From contig NC_079887.1 of NCBI RefSeq assembly GCF_029227915.1, positions 17,111,650 to 17,175,649 on the forward strand: a DNA stretch of 64,000 nucleotides, in the 5' to 3' direction. A model generated the notes under the pieces. It saw only the letters and a list, made by a program, of their open reading frames with translations, was not told the DNA's origin and did no database searches. The position numbers were made by a program, and so were the translations under genes. Positions within the stretch are counted from its first letter, which is position 1, and each line of letters starts with the position of its first letter. This stretch comes from Hydractinia symbiolongicarpus. Its lineage: Eukaryota; Cnidaria; Hydrozoa; Anthoathecata; Hydractiniidae. Shown one piece after another: positions 50,331-59,992 of the stretch.

Positions 50331-50860
50331 AATGATTACGTTTGATTACATTGAAAACCTTTAATATTTCAATCAGAAGTGCCAAAACATCAAAATTATA
50401 TCTGGAAAATCATTTATTCGGTTGCATACTACTGTATGCTGTTCCCCAAAAATATACAAAAAATGTAAAAAATTGACCGGTTAAGAACACAATTCTTTTT
50501 TCTTTGTATGATGATCTGCAGTGACCATTACCAACCATTTTAAACAAAATGTGAAAAAGAATAAGGAGTAAATTTTGAATCAACAAAGATATATTATTTT
50601 TGGAAAACATAGTGCAATGGTCCATCCTCACAAAAGTTTTCACAAAATGTAAAACAGATCGGTTTTTGAAGAGCACACCCAAATCAACAAAAATCAGTTC
50701 ATTTAGCATGTTCTATATTGTCATTGTCCATAAATCTTCCACAAAATGGTTATGAAACACACCAAATTATAGAAAAATCAGGCATTTCATAAAATATAAA
50801 AAACAAAAAAGTTTTTGTCAGAACAATTATTAATTTTTTATCATCAAAACACAGTTAATA
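50331..50860. other. Noncoding stretch
   Basis: AT-rich, no gene. 'CCACAAAATG/CACAAAAGTTT' phrases recur through 50,560-51,250. Confidence 0.3.
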
Positions 50861-51031
50861 TATAGATGACTTGCTATCTTGAAATATTTTTTTTATAATT
50901 GTTTTTATTTTTTTAGCAGGCAAAATAAAGCAATTCAATTGGCTAATAATTCTTTTTAATAGATCTGATTGGTTAAAAAACTATTTGCCTGCCGAAAAAA
51001 ATGTAAAAAAGCTTATAGCAAGTCATCTATA
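50861..51031. mobile_element. Short MITE with 17-bp terminal inverted repeats
   Basis: TATAGATGACTTGCTAT at the left and ATAGCAAGTCATCTATA at the right are exact inverted copies. An inner pair (TTTTTAGCAGGCAAA.. and TTTGCCTGCCGAAAAA) extends the hairpin. The 171-bp body has no coding capacity. TA beside both ends may be the target site. Confidence 0.75.
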
Positions 51032-52134
51032 CTACAATTATAAAATTCTTAACAAAAACGTGAAACCATGGAACTTTCTTCCAGCAAAAATGAAGTCACA
51101 TACAGTTTAGTTCTCCCCCACAAAAGTTTAATACGAAATATGAAAAAGCCATTAGCTTACACAACAGCCTTTAGTGTAGTCCAATTCCACAAAAAATTGT
51201 TCTTTCAGTATATTGCATGTGGTCTTTTTCCCACAAAAGTTTACACAAATTTTAAAAAACAGCAGTTTGTAACGCAAACAAAAACATAAACAAACAACCT
51301 CTTATCCTCTCATAAATTAAGTGTAAATTTCCAATCAAATGTCTACAACTCCCTGTAAAAATAACCTGGCATTTTACATGTAGGCTGACGAAAGTTAAAC
51401 AGGATGTCAGAACAAAGCTAGCCATGGGATGAGGGAGCAGGCATTGGAGGCTAACATTAGCTAGCTAACAGTGCTAAGACCCCCAGTTAAATATACTTAA
51501 ACTGGGAACACTTAGCTAAAACTAAAGCTAGCTATTTATGCTTAGTAAAACACATATAAAGAGAAACAATAGTAATGTAAATTTAATAACATTACAGTGA
51601 GCAGTAAGTTCAACATACAACATACCAAAGATTTCCGTTTGTTAGTCAGCTAACAGCTTTATGTAGCATTTTAAATTTTAGGACAAACACATTAGTTACG
51701 CGCCAGGGGAGCATCAATTATGCAAAAAAATGTAAACAAACATGGTGGCTAGGTTTTTTTTTAAAAAAAAAGCGCTAAAATATAAAACTTCAAGAAATTA
51801 AGGCTTTTCTTGGAAAATGCAAGGCTGCTTGCTCCAGTGACATAAAAACTAAACGTTTGAAAACATCAAAGTTCTTACTATTTGTGATTTCAAATCCACT
51901 TTAAACTCTAACCTTTATTCTCTACTTCTAACTTTACTACTTTACTTCTAGCTCTAGCTACCACTTCTTACTTCACTTCTTGGACTTTTTTTTCTCTGAA
52001 TTACTTTTTGCGCTTTTTTCAAGACTTTTGTTGTTGTTTATTTCGGTGCCTAGGGACACCATTTTTGTAAAGAAAGCCGTTAAATTTATTTCAGCAAATC
52101 AAGTTGCTCCATTTTGATCACGTGATGTGAACAA
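51032..52134. other. Noncoding stretch
   Basis: 'TAGCTAGC' runs at 51,420-51,540; CTTCTA/CTACTT runs at 51,905-51,985. No gene. Confidence 0.3.
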
Positions 52135-52450
52135 AGTAAACCCGCTAGCAAAATGGATATAACTTTTTCGGAGACTTCAAAGGAAATTTCGGCAACATGA
52201 AAGGAAAATAAAGACATCCACTTTGCCTGTCACAGACAAACGGACACACTGTCCGTATCATTATAAGAGACTAGTCGATAAAGCCCGTGGAAAAATCCAC
52301 TGAGTCAGGATAAAAATAAAACGGAAGCGTCATTTGAATTTTGATGACCTCATCAACCCATCCACAATAAAAAAACAATGGAACCTTGCTTTCACGTTGC
52401 CTCTATTGTGTACAGCTTAAACTGCTGGTCAAGAAAATGATATGATCATG
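52135..52450 (+). repeat. Truncated copy of the 0.7-kb tandem repeat, cut by the Polinton
   Basis: Matches the unit at 48,237-48,630 up to ..AAGAAAATGATATGATCATG and then changes abruptly to CCCAGCCGGCACAAAGAGC. The continuation seen in other copies ('AACTTTTGAGATATCAG') is absent here and was not found after 63.2 kb. Confidence 0.8.
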
Positions 52451-52486
52451 CCCAGCCGGCACAAAGAGCTCTAAAAGACGTCTTTT

Positions 52487-55400
52487 AGACATCTTCCGCA
52501 TTTCTAAGAGAAATAAGCGGCTTTAGCATCGGCCGCATCCTCCATCTCGACGTGGACTTCCATAAGCTACGACTGACGAGGGGTTCCTCATATACTAAAG
52601 CACCTAAGTGGATAGCCACGAAGAAGGCTATCATTAACCCGAAAAACGCGGATGAAGAGTGCTTTAAGTGGAGTATCATAGCTGCTCTACATCATGACGA
52701 TATAACCAGCGATCCACAGAGAATCAGCAAGCTGAGACCCTATACGGAACAGTATAAATGGCAGGACATCGAGTTTCCAACAAGTATGAAAGATATCACC
52801 ATATTCGAGAAGAACAACCCAGAGATTACGGTGAATATTTTATACGTGACGGGAAAGACTTTCAATCTACACACAATGGACGCGAGAAACAGGTTAATCT
52901 GCTACTCCTTACAGACGATAAAAAGAGTCATTATATAGCCATCAAAAGCCTCTCACGGCTCTTGGGTAGTGACAAATCAAAAAATCATGCAAAGATGCAC
53001 TTTTGTATGAACTGTCTGCAGGCCTTTCCAACAATCGAATCGCGAGACAAGCACTATATCTACTGCAAAGACAACGAAGCGGTCAAGATCACGATGCCAA
53101 CCGAAAAGGAAAAGTTGCTGTACTACAAGGATGGTCAGCAGCAATTCAAAGTACCCTTCGCTATCTATGCAGATTTTGAGAGCTTTTTGATTCCAATGAA
53201 AGAGAATGCGAAGGAGACCAAGACGAAAAAGTTGAATAGGCACGTACCGTGTGGGTGGTGCACGTAAGGTACATTCGCATATGGGGATGTACCAGATCCC
53301 TTGTATAGATATCGTGGCAAAAACTGTGTGAAAATGTTCGTTGACCATCTAGAAGACGAGGTAAAACGACTCTACTCCACCTTCCCACAGCAGGATATGT
53401 TACCGCTAACGGAGGTGTTACAAAGAGAGCGCGAAGCGGCAAAGACATGCCACATCTGTATGAAACCCTTCGAGGATGACCCCGAGAACTGCAAAGTTCG
53501 AGACCACTGTCACTACATGGGTTTATACAGAGGTGCCGCGCATAACACCTGCAATTTCAACTACAAGATACCCAGCCATGTGCCAGTGATCTTCCACAAT
53601 ATTTCAGGGTACGACGCCCACTTATTCATTCGAGAATTGGGGGAGAAGTACGATACCCAGGATATTGGTTGCATCGCTGAAAACACTGAAAAATATATCT
53701 CCTTCAATGTAAAAATCAAGGTACCCATTGCAGGCATGGGGTACGGTGATGGTGAAACGTATAAGAAGATCGAGATCAGATTCATCGACAGCTGTCGATT
53801 CATGGCATCAAGCTTGGAGAAATTGGCAAGTAACCTTATTGGTACGAACACGGCAGGTATGAAATACCAGCAGTGCGCAGATACATGTTTGGAATTTAAG
53901 AACATTGATGATGAGTATGTAGCAAGCTTTTGGTGTAAAAATTGCAACTCTAGTACCACGAAGCAGTTAGAAAAGGAGCAGGTAAAAGCAAACGCACCAG
54001 CTATGAGTTTCTTCTTCAGTGAAGATGATGTATTCAGGCTGATGCTTAGGAAAGGTATCTTTCCTTATGAGTATATGGATAGCTGGCGACGATTTAAGGA
54101 AACGGAGCTACCTCCCAAGGAGGCCTTCTATGGCAAGTTGAATATGAAGGGAATCAGTGACAACGACTACGAACACGCTCAAGAAGTTTGGAATGTAATC
54201 AATCCAAAAGTAGCAGAGGTCTACATGGGTGACTATCATGATATATATCTCGTCGCGGACGTCCTGCTATTGACTGACATCTTCCAGAGCTTTCGAGGAG
54301 TGTGCCAGAAGAACTACAAGCTCGACCTCGCCCACTTCTACAGCGCAACCGGCTTAGCATGGAGAGCAGCACTCAAGTACACAGAAATCAAGCTGGAGTT
54401 GCTAACAGGTCCTGACATGCTCCTGATGTTTGAAAAGGGTATTCCAGGTGGTATAACCCAGGCTGCACACCGATATGCGAGAGCGAATAACAAGTATATG
54501 GGGAACCAATACGACCCGGAGGCCGTGTCGTCATACTTGCAATACCTTGAAGCCAACAATCTTTATGGCTGGGCTATGCGTCAAGATCTACCCACGCATG
54601 GGTTTAAATGGCTGTCGAACGTTGAGACCTTTACAGAGAAGAGGATCGAGAAATTGGTCGCTGACAACAAGCATGGATGCATCTTGGAGGTTGATATTGA
54701 TTATCCAAAGAACCTACATGACAAGCATAACGAGTTACCATTCTCACCAGAGCGAAAGGTGGTTCACGGGGTCGAGAAACTGATACCCAATCTCGAACAT
54801 AAGCGGAAGTACATGGTACACATCGGGCCTCTTCATCAATCTTTAAAGCATGGGCTGGAGCTTAAGAAAGTGCACAGAGTTTTCCAGTTTAATCAAAAAC
54901 CATGGCTCCGTCACTATATAGACCATAACACAAGGCTTAGAACGGCCGCCAAAAACCAGTTCGAGAAGGACTTTTATAAGCTTATGAACCTCTCGGTCTT
55001 TGGGAAAACCATGGAGAATATTCGGAATCACCGGAATATCAAGCTGGTCACGAATGAAGCTGCCTATACGAAGCTCGTCATGCAACTTCAGGGGTGGGAA
55101 TTATTTTAGCGAGAACCTCATGGGAGTGGAAATGGGTAGAACGGGAATCAAGATGAATAAAGCCGGTGTATATTGGTCAAGCTATTTTAGATCAGTCAAA
55201 AACCGTCATGTACAACTTCCACTACGACTATATGCAGCCAAAGTATGGTAGCAAGCTGCGGATCTGTTACATGGACACGGATTCATTCGTGTACTACATC
55301 AGAACGGAGAATTTTTATCGCGATATTGGCGATGATGTCGAGAGACGTTTCGACACGGGTGCCTATAGCAAAGATGACAACAGACCTCTCCCCATTGGCA

Positions 55401-55768
55401 AAAACAAAAAGGTCGTAAGTCTAATGAAGGATGAACTCAGCGGAAAGGTCATGACAGAATTCATCACCTTGAGAGCCAAGCTGTATGCCTACAAGAGTCT
55501 CACGAAAGAGGGTGGTGATCGCAAGGCTAAGGGTGTGAAGAAGTGTGTCACAAAGAAATCTATTACCTTCGAGGACTATCAGCGTTGTGTAGAGAATAAT
55601 GTCGATATATACAAAACATGGGTTTGTATCCACAATAAGAGGCATAAAATTTATACACAGGAGGTGAACAAGCTGGCCCCCACCAGGGCAGATGATAAAC
55701 GGATCGTACAAGCGGACCAGATCACAACTCTCGCCAGAGGTCATTATCGTTTAGCGGTAAATAAATGA
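52487..55768 (+). pseudogene. Protein-primed DNA polymerase B (Polinton pPolB), frame-broken
   Basis: Open from 52,487 (GFSIGRILHLDVDFHKL..). The frame shifts at about 52,860. An in-frame TAA lies at 53,265-53,267, and further shifts occur at about 55,090 and 55,160; the stop is TGA at 55,766. Domains in order: N-terminal region; C-x2-C finger (HFCMNCLQAFPT); exonuclease motif I (YADFESFL); an endonuclease VII-like insert (CHICMKPF.. VRDHCHYMGLYRGAAHNTCN); exonuclease II (HNISGYDAHLF) and III (IDSCRFMASSL); polymerase motif A (YLEANNLYGWAM), motif B (LMNLSVFGKTMEN) and motif C (ICYMDTDSFVYYI). Motif A has Glu where the family has the metal-binding Asp, and motif B has Leu for the usual Asn before Ser. 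This would be the replicase of the element. The breaks and changed residues make it non-functional. Confidence 0.92.
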
Positions 55769-56328
55769 CGGAAGCTCTGCTATTGATAGCTATACTGCTC
55801 CCGTATATCTTGATCATCTTCGGTTATCTAAAGTACAAAAGACTAATAATAAAGATGTATAAATTAGTTGAAATTTTCTAAGATACCCCGGCAGAAGCGC
55901 TTGAGCAAAACAAGCGTCAGGCTTTGAAAGATGCACGTAAAAGCAAGGTACACCTTCTACCGAAAAAGTGTACAGAAGCCTTCCTTGATAAAGCATCAGA
56001 TGAGGTGATCAATAAAATACATACTGAATTCGTTCAGCGTGAGATCGAGGAAAAGGGTATAAAGACTGCCAAGGCACTATCAACTCATGCCATCACTATG
56101 TACACCAAGGCTGTCAGCAACATGGTGTCTATCGATAGTCCGGAAGGTCTAAGGGCGGATATCGAGGAGGACCCCATCATCAGGGATAGTATGGCTGACT
56201 TGGGGATACTGGTATATTCCGCTTTTGGAAAGCTATTGACACCTCTGCTTATTGCTGCGCACACGATTAATCACACCAAGCCTTCAACGTCCAAGGTAGT
56301 TGAAGAGAAGGTTGATGAAGAGCAATAA
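55765..56328 (+). pseudogene. Polinton ORF: membrane-anchored helical protein with one internal stop
   Basis: The ATG at 55,765 overlaps the polymerase stop (ATGA). Residues 1-38 are a hydrophobic segment (ALLLIAILLPYILIIFGYL) plus a basic stretch, ending at TAA 55,879-55,881. The same frame then stays open to 56,328 (TPAEALEQNKRQALKDARKSKVHLLPKKCTEAF.. RADIEEDPIIRDSMADLGILVYSAFGKLLTPLL.. VEEKVDEEQ). One 187-codon gene with a nonsense mutation is simpler than two genes; the downstream part has no good ATG. Probably a small virion or membrane protein of the element; the family is not named. Confidence 0.6.
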
Positions 56329-56332
56329 AAAG

Positions 56333-56634
56333 ATGAGCAGCGCGTGTAGTATTATTATCAATCAACAGCAACCCGAGACCGTGGAAAAAATTGTTGAAGT
56401 ACACAAAAAGCATCCGGGAAGAGTTGCGGCAGGTACCGCCAACAGAGGAAGCTTGGAATAGCCCCGCCAAAGAAAGAACCCATGACGTTTAGGGAGTTCC
56501 TGCGATACTTCGAGAGAGATTTAAACACTCCTGAAGCCATACTCACGGGGATAAAAGAGACTATGGAGATCCTAGAGAAACAGGGTCTATCCTTAATAAT
56601 CTATCTTAATGTAAAAAAAGAAGTGATTTTGTAA
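56333..56634 (+). pseudogene. Polinton small basic ORF with KHPGRVAAG motif, frameshifted
   Basis: The ATG at 56,333 reads MSSACSIIINQQQPETVEKIVEVHKKHPGRVAAG to TAG at 56,459. From about 56,425 the frame used by 56,482-56,634 continues RYRQQRKLGIAPPKKEPMTFREFLRYFERDLNTPEAI.. to TAA. HPGRVA is repeated in the next ORF, so the two genes look like paralogues. Too short for known folds; a basic capsid- or DNA-associated peptide is possible. Confidence 0.5.
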
Positions 56635-56655
56635 GTCTCACGACTTATAAATAAA

Positions 56656-56967
56656 ATGAGCATTGAACAATCACAAGAAGAGAGAGTTATAACAAAGCCA
56701 GTAAAGCATCCGGGGAGAGTCGCGCAAGGTCACAAATTGGCGGCACTGATGAAGAAGAGGAAAGAAGATCTGAAAAAACAAGAGGATGCTGTAGAATCTA
56801 CAGTCAAAACCTCTTCTGGGGTGAGTTCTGTACAGTCAGGCAGTGTATACATTGATGGAGGCATCGTTGCTATACTCGCCTGTGTAGCCTCCTACACAGG
56901 CGAGTATAGCAACGATGCCTCCACCAATGTATATTATATTTTCCATAAAAAGCCCGCAGCTACTTAG
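56656..56967 (+). CDS. Polinton small ORF with KHPGRVAQG motif, disrupted by a palindrome
   Basis: 103 residues: VKHPGRVAQGHKLAALMKKRKEDLKKQEDAVES.. (basic helix), a Ser/Val linker, then VYIDGGIVAILACVASYTG, likely a membrane segment. The last part of the ORF (56,892-56,933) is the inverted copy of the membrane-coding stretch, so the C-terminus is probably altered from the ancestral one, although the frame stays open. It follows the paralogous ORF and precedes the next small ORF, as in a late structural gene cluster. Confidence 0.5.
   Translation: MSIEQSQEERVITKPVKHPGRVAQGHKLAALMKKRKEDLKKQEDAVESTVKTSSGVSSVQSGSVYIDGGIVAILACVASYTGEYSNDASTNVYYIFHKKPAAT
56846..56933. repeat. 42-bp inverted repeat with 4-base loop inside an ORF
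   Basis: 56,846-56,887 and 56,892-56,933 are reverse complements with a single mismatch (ATCAATG against ACCAATG on the complementary reading). The loop is CCTC. Such a long near-perfect palindrome would form a stable cruciform or hairpin and looks like a template-switch inversion. Confidence 0.95.
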
Positions 56968-57071
56968 CATCCTGCAGATATCCCACATGCACCAGAGCAG
57001 CGTCAACCTTTAAAGCCCACAGCCCAGCCCGATATCGACTTTTTTCATATGCGATAATCTATAATATAAAC

Positions 57072-57323
57072 ATGAGTTCTAATGTTACACCCCTGCAGAA
57101 AGAGATAATCGAAGTTCTATATGAGACAGTCGTGGAACTTGGGTTCACATTCGTCTATGCCATGGCAGGCAAAAGGTTCCTGGGAATCTCTAGCCCAAGT
57201 ACCAAGATGGATACGAATGATGTGATGAAGATGGTGGTCTACTTTACAGCGGGTCCCGGCTCGCGTAAAATGGCTGTTTCCAAGGGTTGGTTACCCACCA
57301 GTCTTGTCTCGAAACCGAAGTAA
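57072..57323 (+). CDS. Polinton small ORF, possible membrane-associated protein
   Basis: 83 residues, intact from ATG to TAA: MSSNVTPLQKEIIEVLYETVVELGFTFVYAMAGKRFLG.. MKMVVYFTAGPGSRKMAVSKGWLPTSLV. It has a moderately hydrophobic central helix and no cysteines or known motif. It lies 43 bp before the ATPase. Function unknown. Intactness among broken neighbours may be chance because it is short. Confidence 0.6.
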   Translation: MSSNVTPLQKEIIEVLYETVVELGFTFVYAMAGKRFLGISSPSTKMDTNDVMKMVVYFTAGPGSRKMAVSKGWLPTSLVSKPK

Positions 57324-57366
57324 GCATCTATAAGGTTCTATATGCCACCGGCAGACAGAAATAAAA

Positions 57367-57976
57367 ATGGCTCTTGACGTGGTTAAGGACCCGCATACGG
57401 CAATATTTACAGGTCCTACGGGCTGCGGCAAAACTCAGCGCGTCCTGGACTTGCTCGAGAAAGAATACAAGCACCATTTCCATAATATAGTAATCCTGCG
57501 TCCTACTCTTCGTTGGAACAAAACATACCTAGAAAGATCCTCACTTTGGAAGGATGACTATGTGTTCCTAATCGAGCCACGAGACCAGCTGTTCTATTGG
57601 TTGGGCAACTATCGAGGCTTTTACCGGGTGAAGAAACGCTGTTCATTATCGATGACATGATAAGCGATGAAAGTATTGATAAAAAGCGGCAACCCCTGCT
57701 CGAGGTAGCTATCAGCGGGAGACATAGGAAGCATGGCTTATGGTTGTTAACTCAATCATATACGGCTTTGCCGAAAAACCTCCGTCGCCAGAGAAAACAA
57801 ATTTTTACATGGTATCCCCATGAGAAGAGCGACCTCAAGCTCATGGATGAAGAGACTAACATCATCAACGACTGGGGGTCGATTAAGAACCGGCTCAGAA
57901 AGTCCAAACTGCATGTTTGTATGTGAGATTGGAACACCCTCGGACCTGGAAAATTTTGGAGTCACTTTCAACTAAA
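57367..57976 (+). pseudogene. A32-like genome-packaging ATPase (FtsK/HerA family), frameshifted
   Basis: The ATG at 57,367 gives HTAIFTGPTGCGKTQRVLDLL (Walker A). The frame shifts at about 57,605, giving LPGEETLFIIDDMISDESIDKKRQPLLEVAISGRHRKHGLWLLTQSY (Walker B DD, then the Gln sensor of HerA/FtsK-type packaging enzymes). A second shift lies near 57,905, after which the typical YVRLEHPRTWKIL end is read. Expected role: pumping the element's DNA into capsids; this is the Polinton hallmark gene shared with virophages and large DNA viruses. Motor residues are kept, but two frameshifts exclude a full product. Total about 200 codons, usual for Polinton ATPases. Confidence 0.88.
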
Positions 57977-57981
57977 GAAAT

Positions 57982-58227
57982 ATGACTTCCATCAACTGAT
58001 TATATGAGGAAAAGCGGGAACTGGAAAAGCAATTAAAGGCTTGCCACGAGGAAATGGATCAACTCTATTATATTGAAAACCAAATGGAGGCCACTTATGA
58101 GGAGCTAAATGTGATGCGGGAGAGGAAGAAAAATAATGAAAGGTTTGATTATTTTTCATGGAACTTATATGACCCTTTGCCTGGTATACTATATCATGAA
58201 ATATTAGGACCATTTGGGTATAATTAG
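57982..58227 (+). pseudogene. Polinton coiled-coil ORF with early stop
   Basis: ATG ACT TCC ATC AAC is followed by an in-frame TGA (codon 6). The frame then continues YEEKRELEKQLKACHEEMDQLYYIENQMEATYEELNVMRERKK, a heptad-type helix, and FDYFSWNLYDPLPGILYHEILGPFGYN to TAG. 82 codons in all. A second ATG within the helix (EEMDQ) could still start a shortened product. Unknown function. Confidence 0.55.
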
Positions 58228-58229
58228 GT

Positions 58230-59183
58230 AATGACCCCTTTGGCGGGGCTCTAAACCCTCATGATATTGGGAAGTATAAAATACGGGTTGATGACGCTAT
58301 TACCGATCTCCAAGGGGTGTACTCAGATCTGTCCACACCCAACCAAGCACGATTTTACTGACGAAAGCCGGCCTTTATTGCTTTCTCCTGAGGTGTGGCC
58401 GACCTCAAGCTCATTGAGCTCCAAGGTTATAAGAAAATGGATCTCACCCTATTTAACGCCATGCCTACTGGAGCCATCGAGACCCTATTGGATGAGCAAA
58501 ATCAGCCTCTTTTTAAGCGTGCTGATATCGGGAGGTTTCTGGGGATTGCTGATATTTGCCACATGTGTCAAGGCGTCGAAACCCCGCCACGGATCACGCT
58601 TGTAGGGGAGGGGCTCTAAACCCCTCCCTTATGGAAGGTCAAAATTGGCACGATGCATTCGTCACATTAGATGGCGCTCTGGAGATTGTGCTTCGTTCTA
58701 GAAAGCCCAAAGCCGTCGAACTTATGAAGTGGCTAGCGAAAAAAGGTGTTGAAAAATTGCAGGATGAGGTCAGGGAGCAGCGCAAGCTAATTGAAGAAAG
58801 GGACGTGGCCATCGCCAACCTAGAGGACGATCTTGAGGAGATGGACAAAGAAATCGTTGAACTACGAGATAGATATGTCCCCAAGGGATACCCGTACGAT
58901 AACGTGCTATGCGTTGTTAAGAAGAATACTCCTAATGAGTGTGGAAAGAATGGTAAGCATCCATACCATATGATCAGATGTCAGCGCATACGGCTGGGCA
59001 AGAGCATTGCCTCTAGTTTGACAAGATATCCCGAGGGCATCGTAATCGGGAGATGTAACGACCCAAATGCCGTGCATACATGGTGTCGGTTTAGAGATAA
59101 CACCCTATAAAAACCACTTTACCCTACCTGATGATGAGACGCGTAAGTTGTTCGAGGGAAAGTTCGACATCGATATGGTGTAA
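58230..59183 (+). pseudogene. BRO-like (Bro-N type) protein gene, frame-broken
   Basis: The frame from 58,230 reads NDPFGGALNPHDIGKYKIRVDDAITDLQGVYSDL.., with TGA at 58,359 and 58,389, then LIELQGYKKMDLTLFNAMPTGAIETLLDEQNQPLFKRADIGRFLGIADI. A shift near 58,600-58,625 leads to WHDAFVTLDGALEIVLRSRKPKAVELMKWLAKKGVEKL, then a coiled coil, then a C-terminal domain VPKGYPYDNVLCVVKKNT.. MIRCQRIRLGKSIASSL.. DDPNAVHTW-like. A last shift at 59,110 gives a tail to TAA 59,181. The 'FKRADIGRFLGI .. SRKPKAVELMKWL' pattern is that of Bro-N/antirepressor domains of phages, baculoviruses and Polintons, thought to bind DNA. No start codon was found in frame. Two stops are TGA, as expected from CGA decay. Confidence 0.55.
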
Positions 59184-59288
59184 GAGCGCACAACTTTTTG
59201 TGGTTATACAAAAGCGACAAAAAACACACCTGATAGATGCTGCTTGACCACTTCGGCTGTATGTTAAATATCAAAGAGAGAAAAAAAA

Positions 59289-59792
59289 ATGGAGACCTAT
59301 GTACAGAGGCAACAACTTAGAAACTTTTATGCTATTCGGGTGCCAGTCCTGAGATACTGCATCAAGGCAGGGTCAACTACCGGTTATTGTTCGCAGTGTT
59401 TGGAAAATTTTAGATTTAGGAATGGGTCATACTACGAGGGGTTTGTATATCAAGATGATGACGAGCTTCTAGAGAGAGTAGCATCCGGCGAAAAGCCGTG
59501 GGCAACAATTGTATGTGAGGAGGAAGATGAGAGGCTCGGGGTTGATATTGAAGACCGGGGTCTGCATATTGTTAATATTAAAAGAAACAGGTGGGGTGCG
59601 TTATGTTACGAGATTATCAAGGATCCTGAGTTAAATCTCTCGGATCTGGCGGATCTGACAAAAATAAGCGACATACTGAAATTTCCCATTGCAGATAGAT
59701 ACTTAGTTGACATCGACCTTGATATCGAACCTGATGTTATTCGCGGTATCGTCTATGGGTATCCCTTTACTGTATTTATGGGATCCGAATAA
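59289..59792 (+). CDS. Uncharacterised intact Polinton ORF, 167 residues
   Basis: Complete frame from ATG 59,289 (after AAAGAGAGAAAAAAAA) to TAA. The N-terminal part has VLRYCIKAGSTTGYCSQCLENF, with C-x2-C and another Cys that may bind zinc. The middle is acidic (DDDELLERVASGEK, CEEEDERLGVDIEDRG). The C-terminal part (ELNLSDLADLTKISDILKFPIADRYLVDIDLDIEPDVIRGIVYGYPF) looks like a folded domain. No family recognised. It is not the Polinton cysteine protease: no His..Asp..Gln..Cys order is evident. It is the longest unbroken frame in the element, which may reflect late capture or luck. Confidence 0.65.
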   Translation: METYVQRQQLRNFYAIRVPVLRYCIKAGSTTGYCSQCLENFRFRNGSYYEGFVYQDDDELLERVASGEKPWATIVCEEEDERLGVDIEDRGLHIVNIKRNRWGALCYEIIKDPELNLSDLADLTKISDILKFPIADRYLVDIDLDIEPDVIRGIVYGYPFTVFMGSE

Positions 59793-59992
59793 AGAATTGG
59801 AGGATGAACCTTTAGAGGTACTCTTGAAAATACTCCTTACTAAGCCTTAACCTCCTTCAGGGATACCGAACATTTTGGTATGGTAAGTATTAATGTGAAC
59901 CTGTGGCTCACATTAACTACGCTCACAAGTATCAACTGAGCAAGACCCCTGGTACGGGGGACTTGATGAAATAGCCATTTTGCTCGAGAAAA

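Noticed and set aside
59289-59792. This ORF as the missing Polinton cysteine protease
   Set aside because: I cannot see the His, Asp/Asn, Gln and Cys order of Ulp1-like proteases in it.
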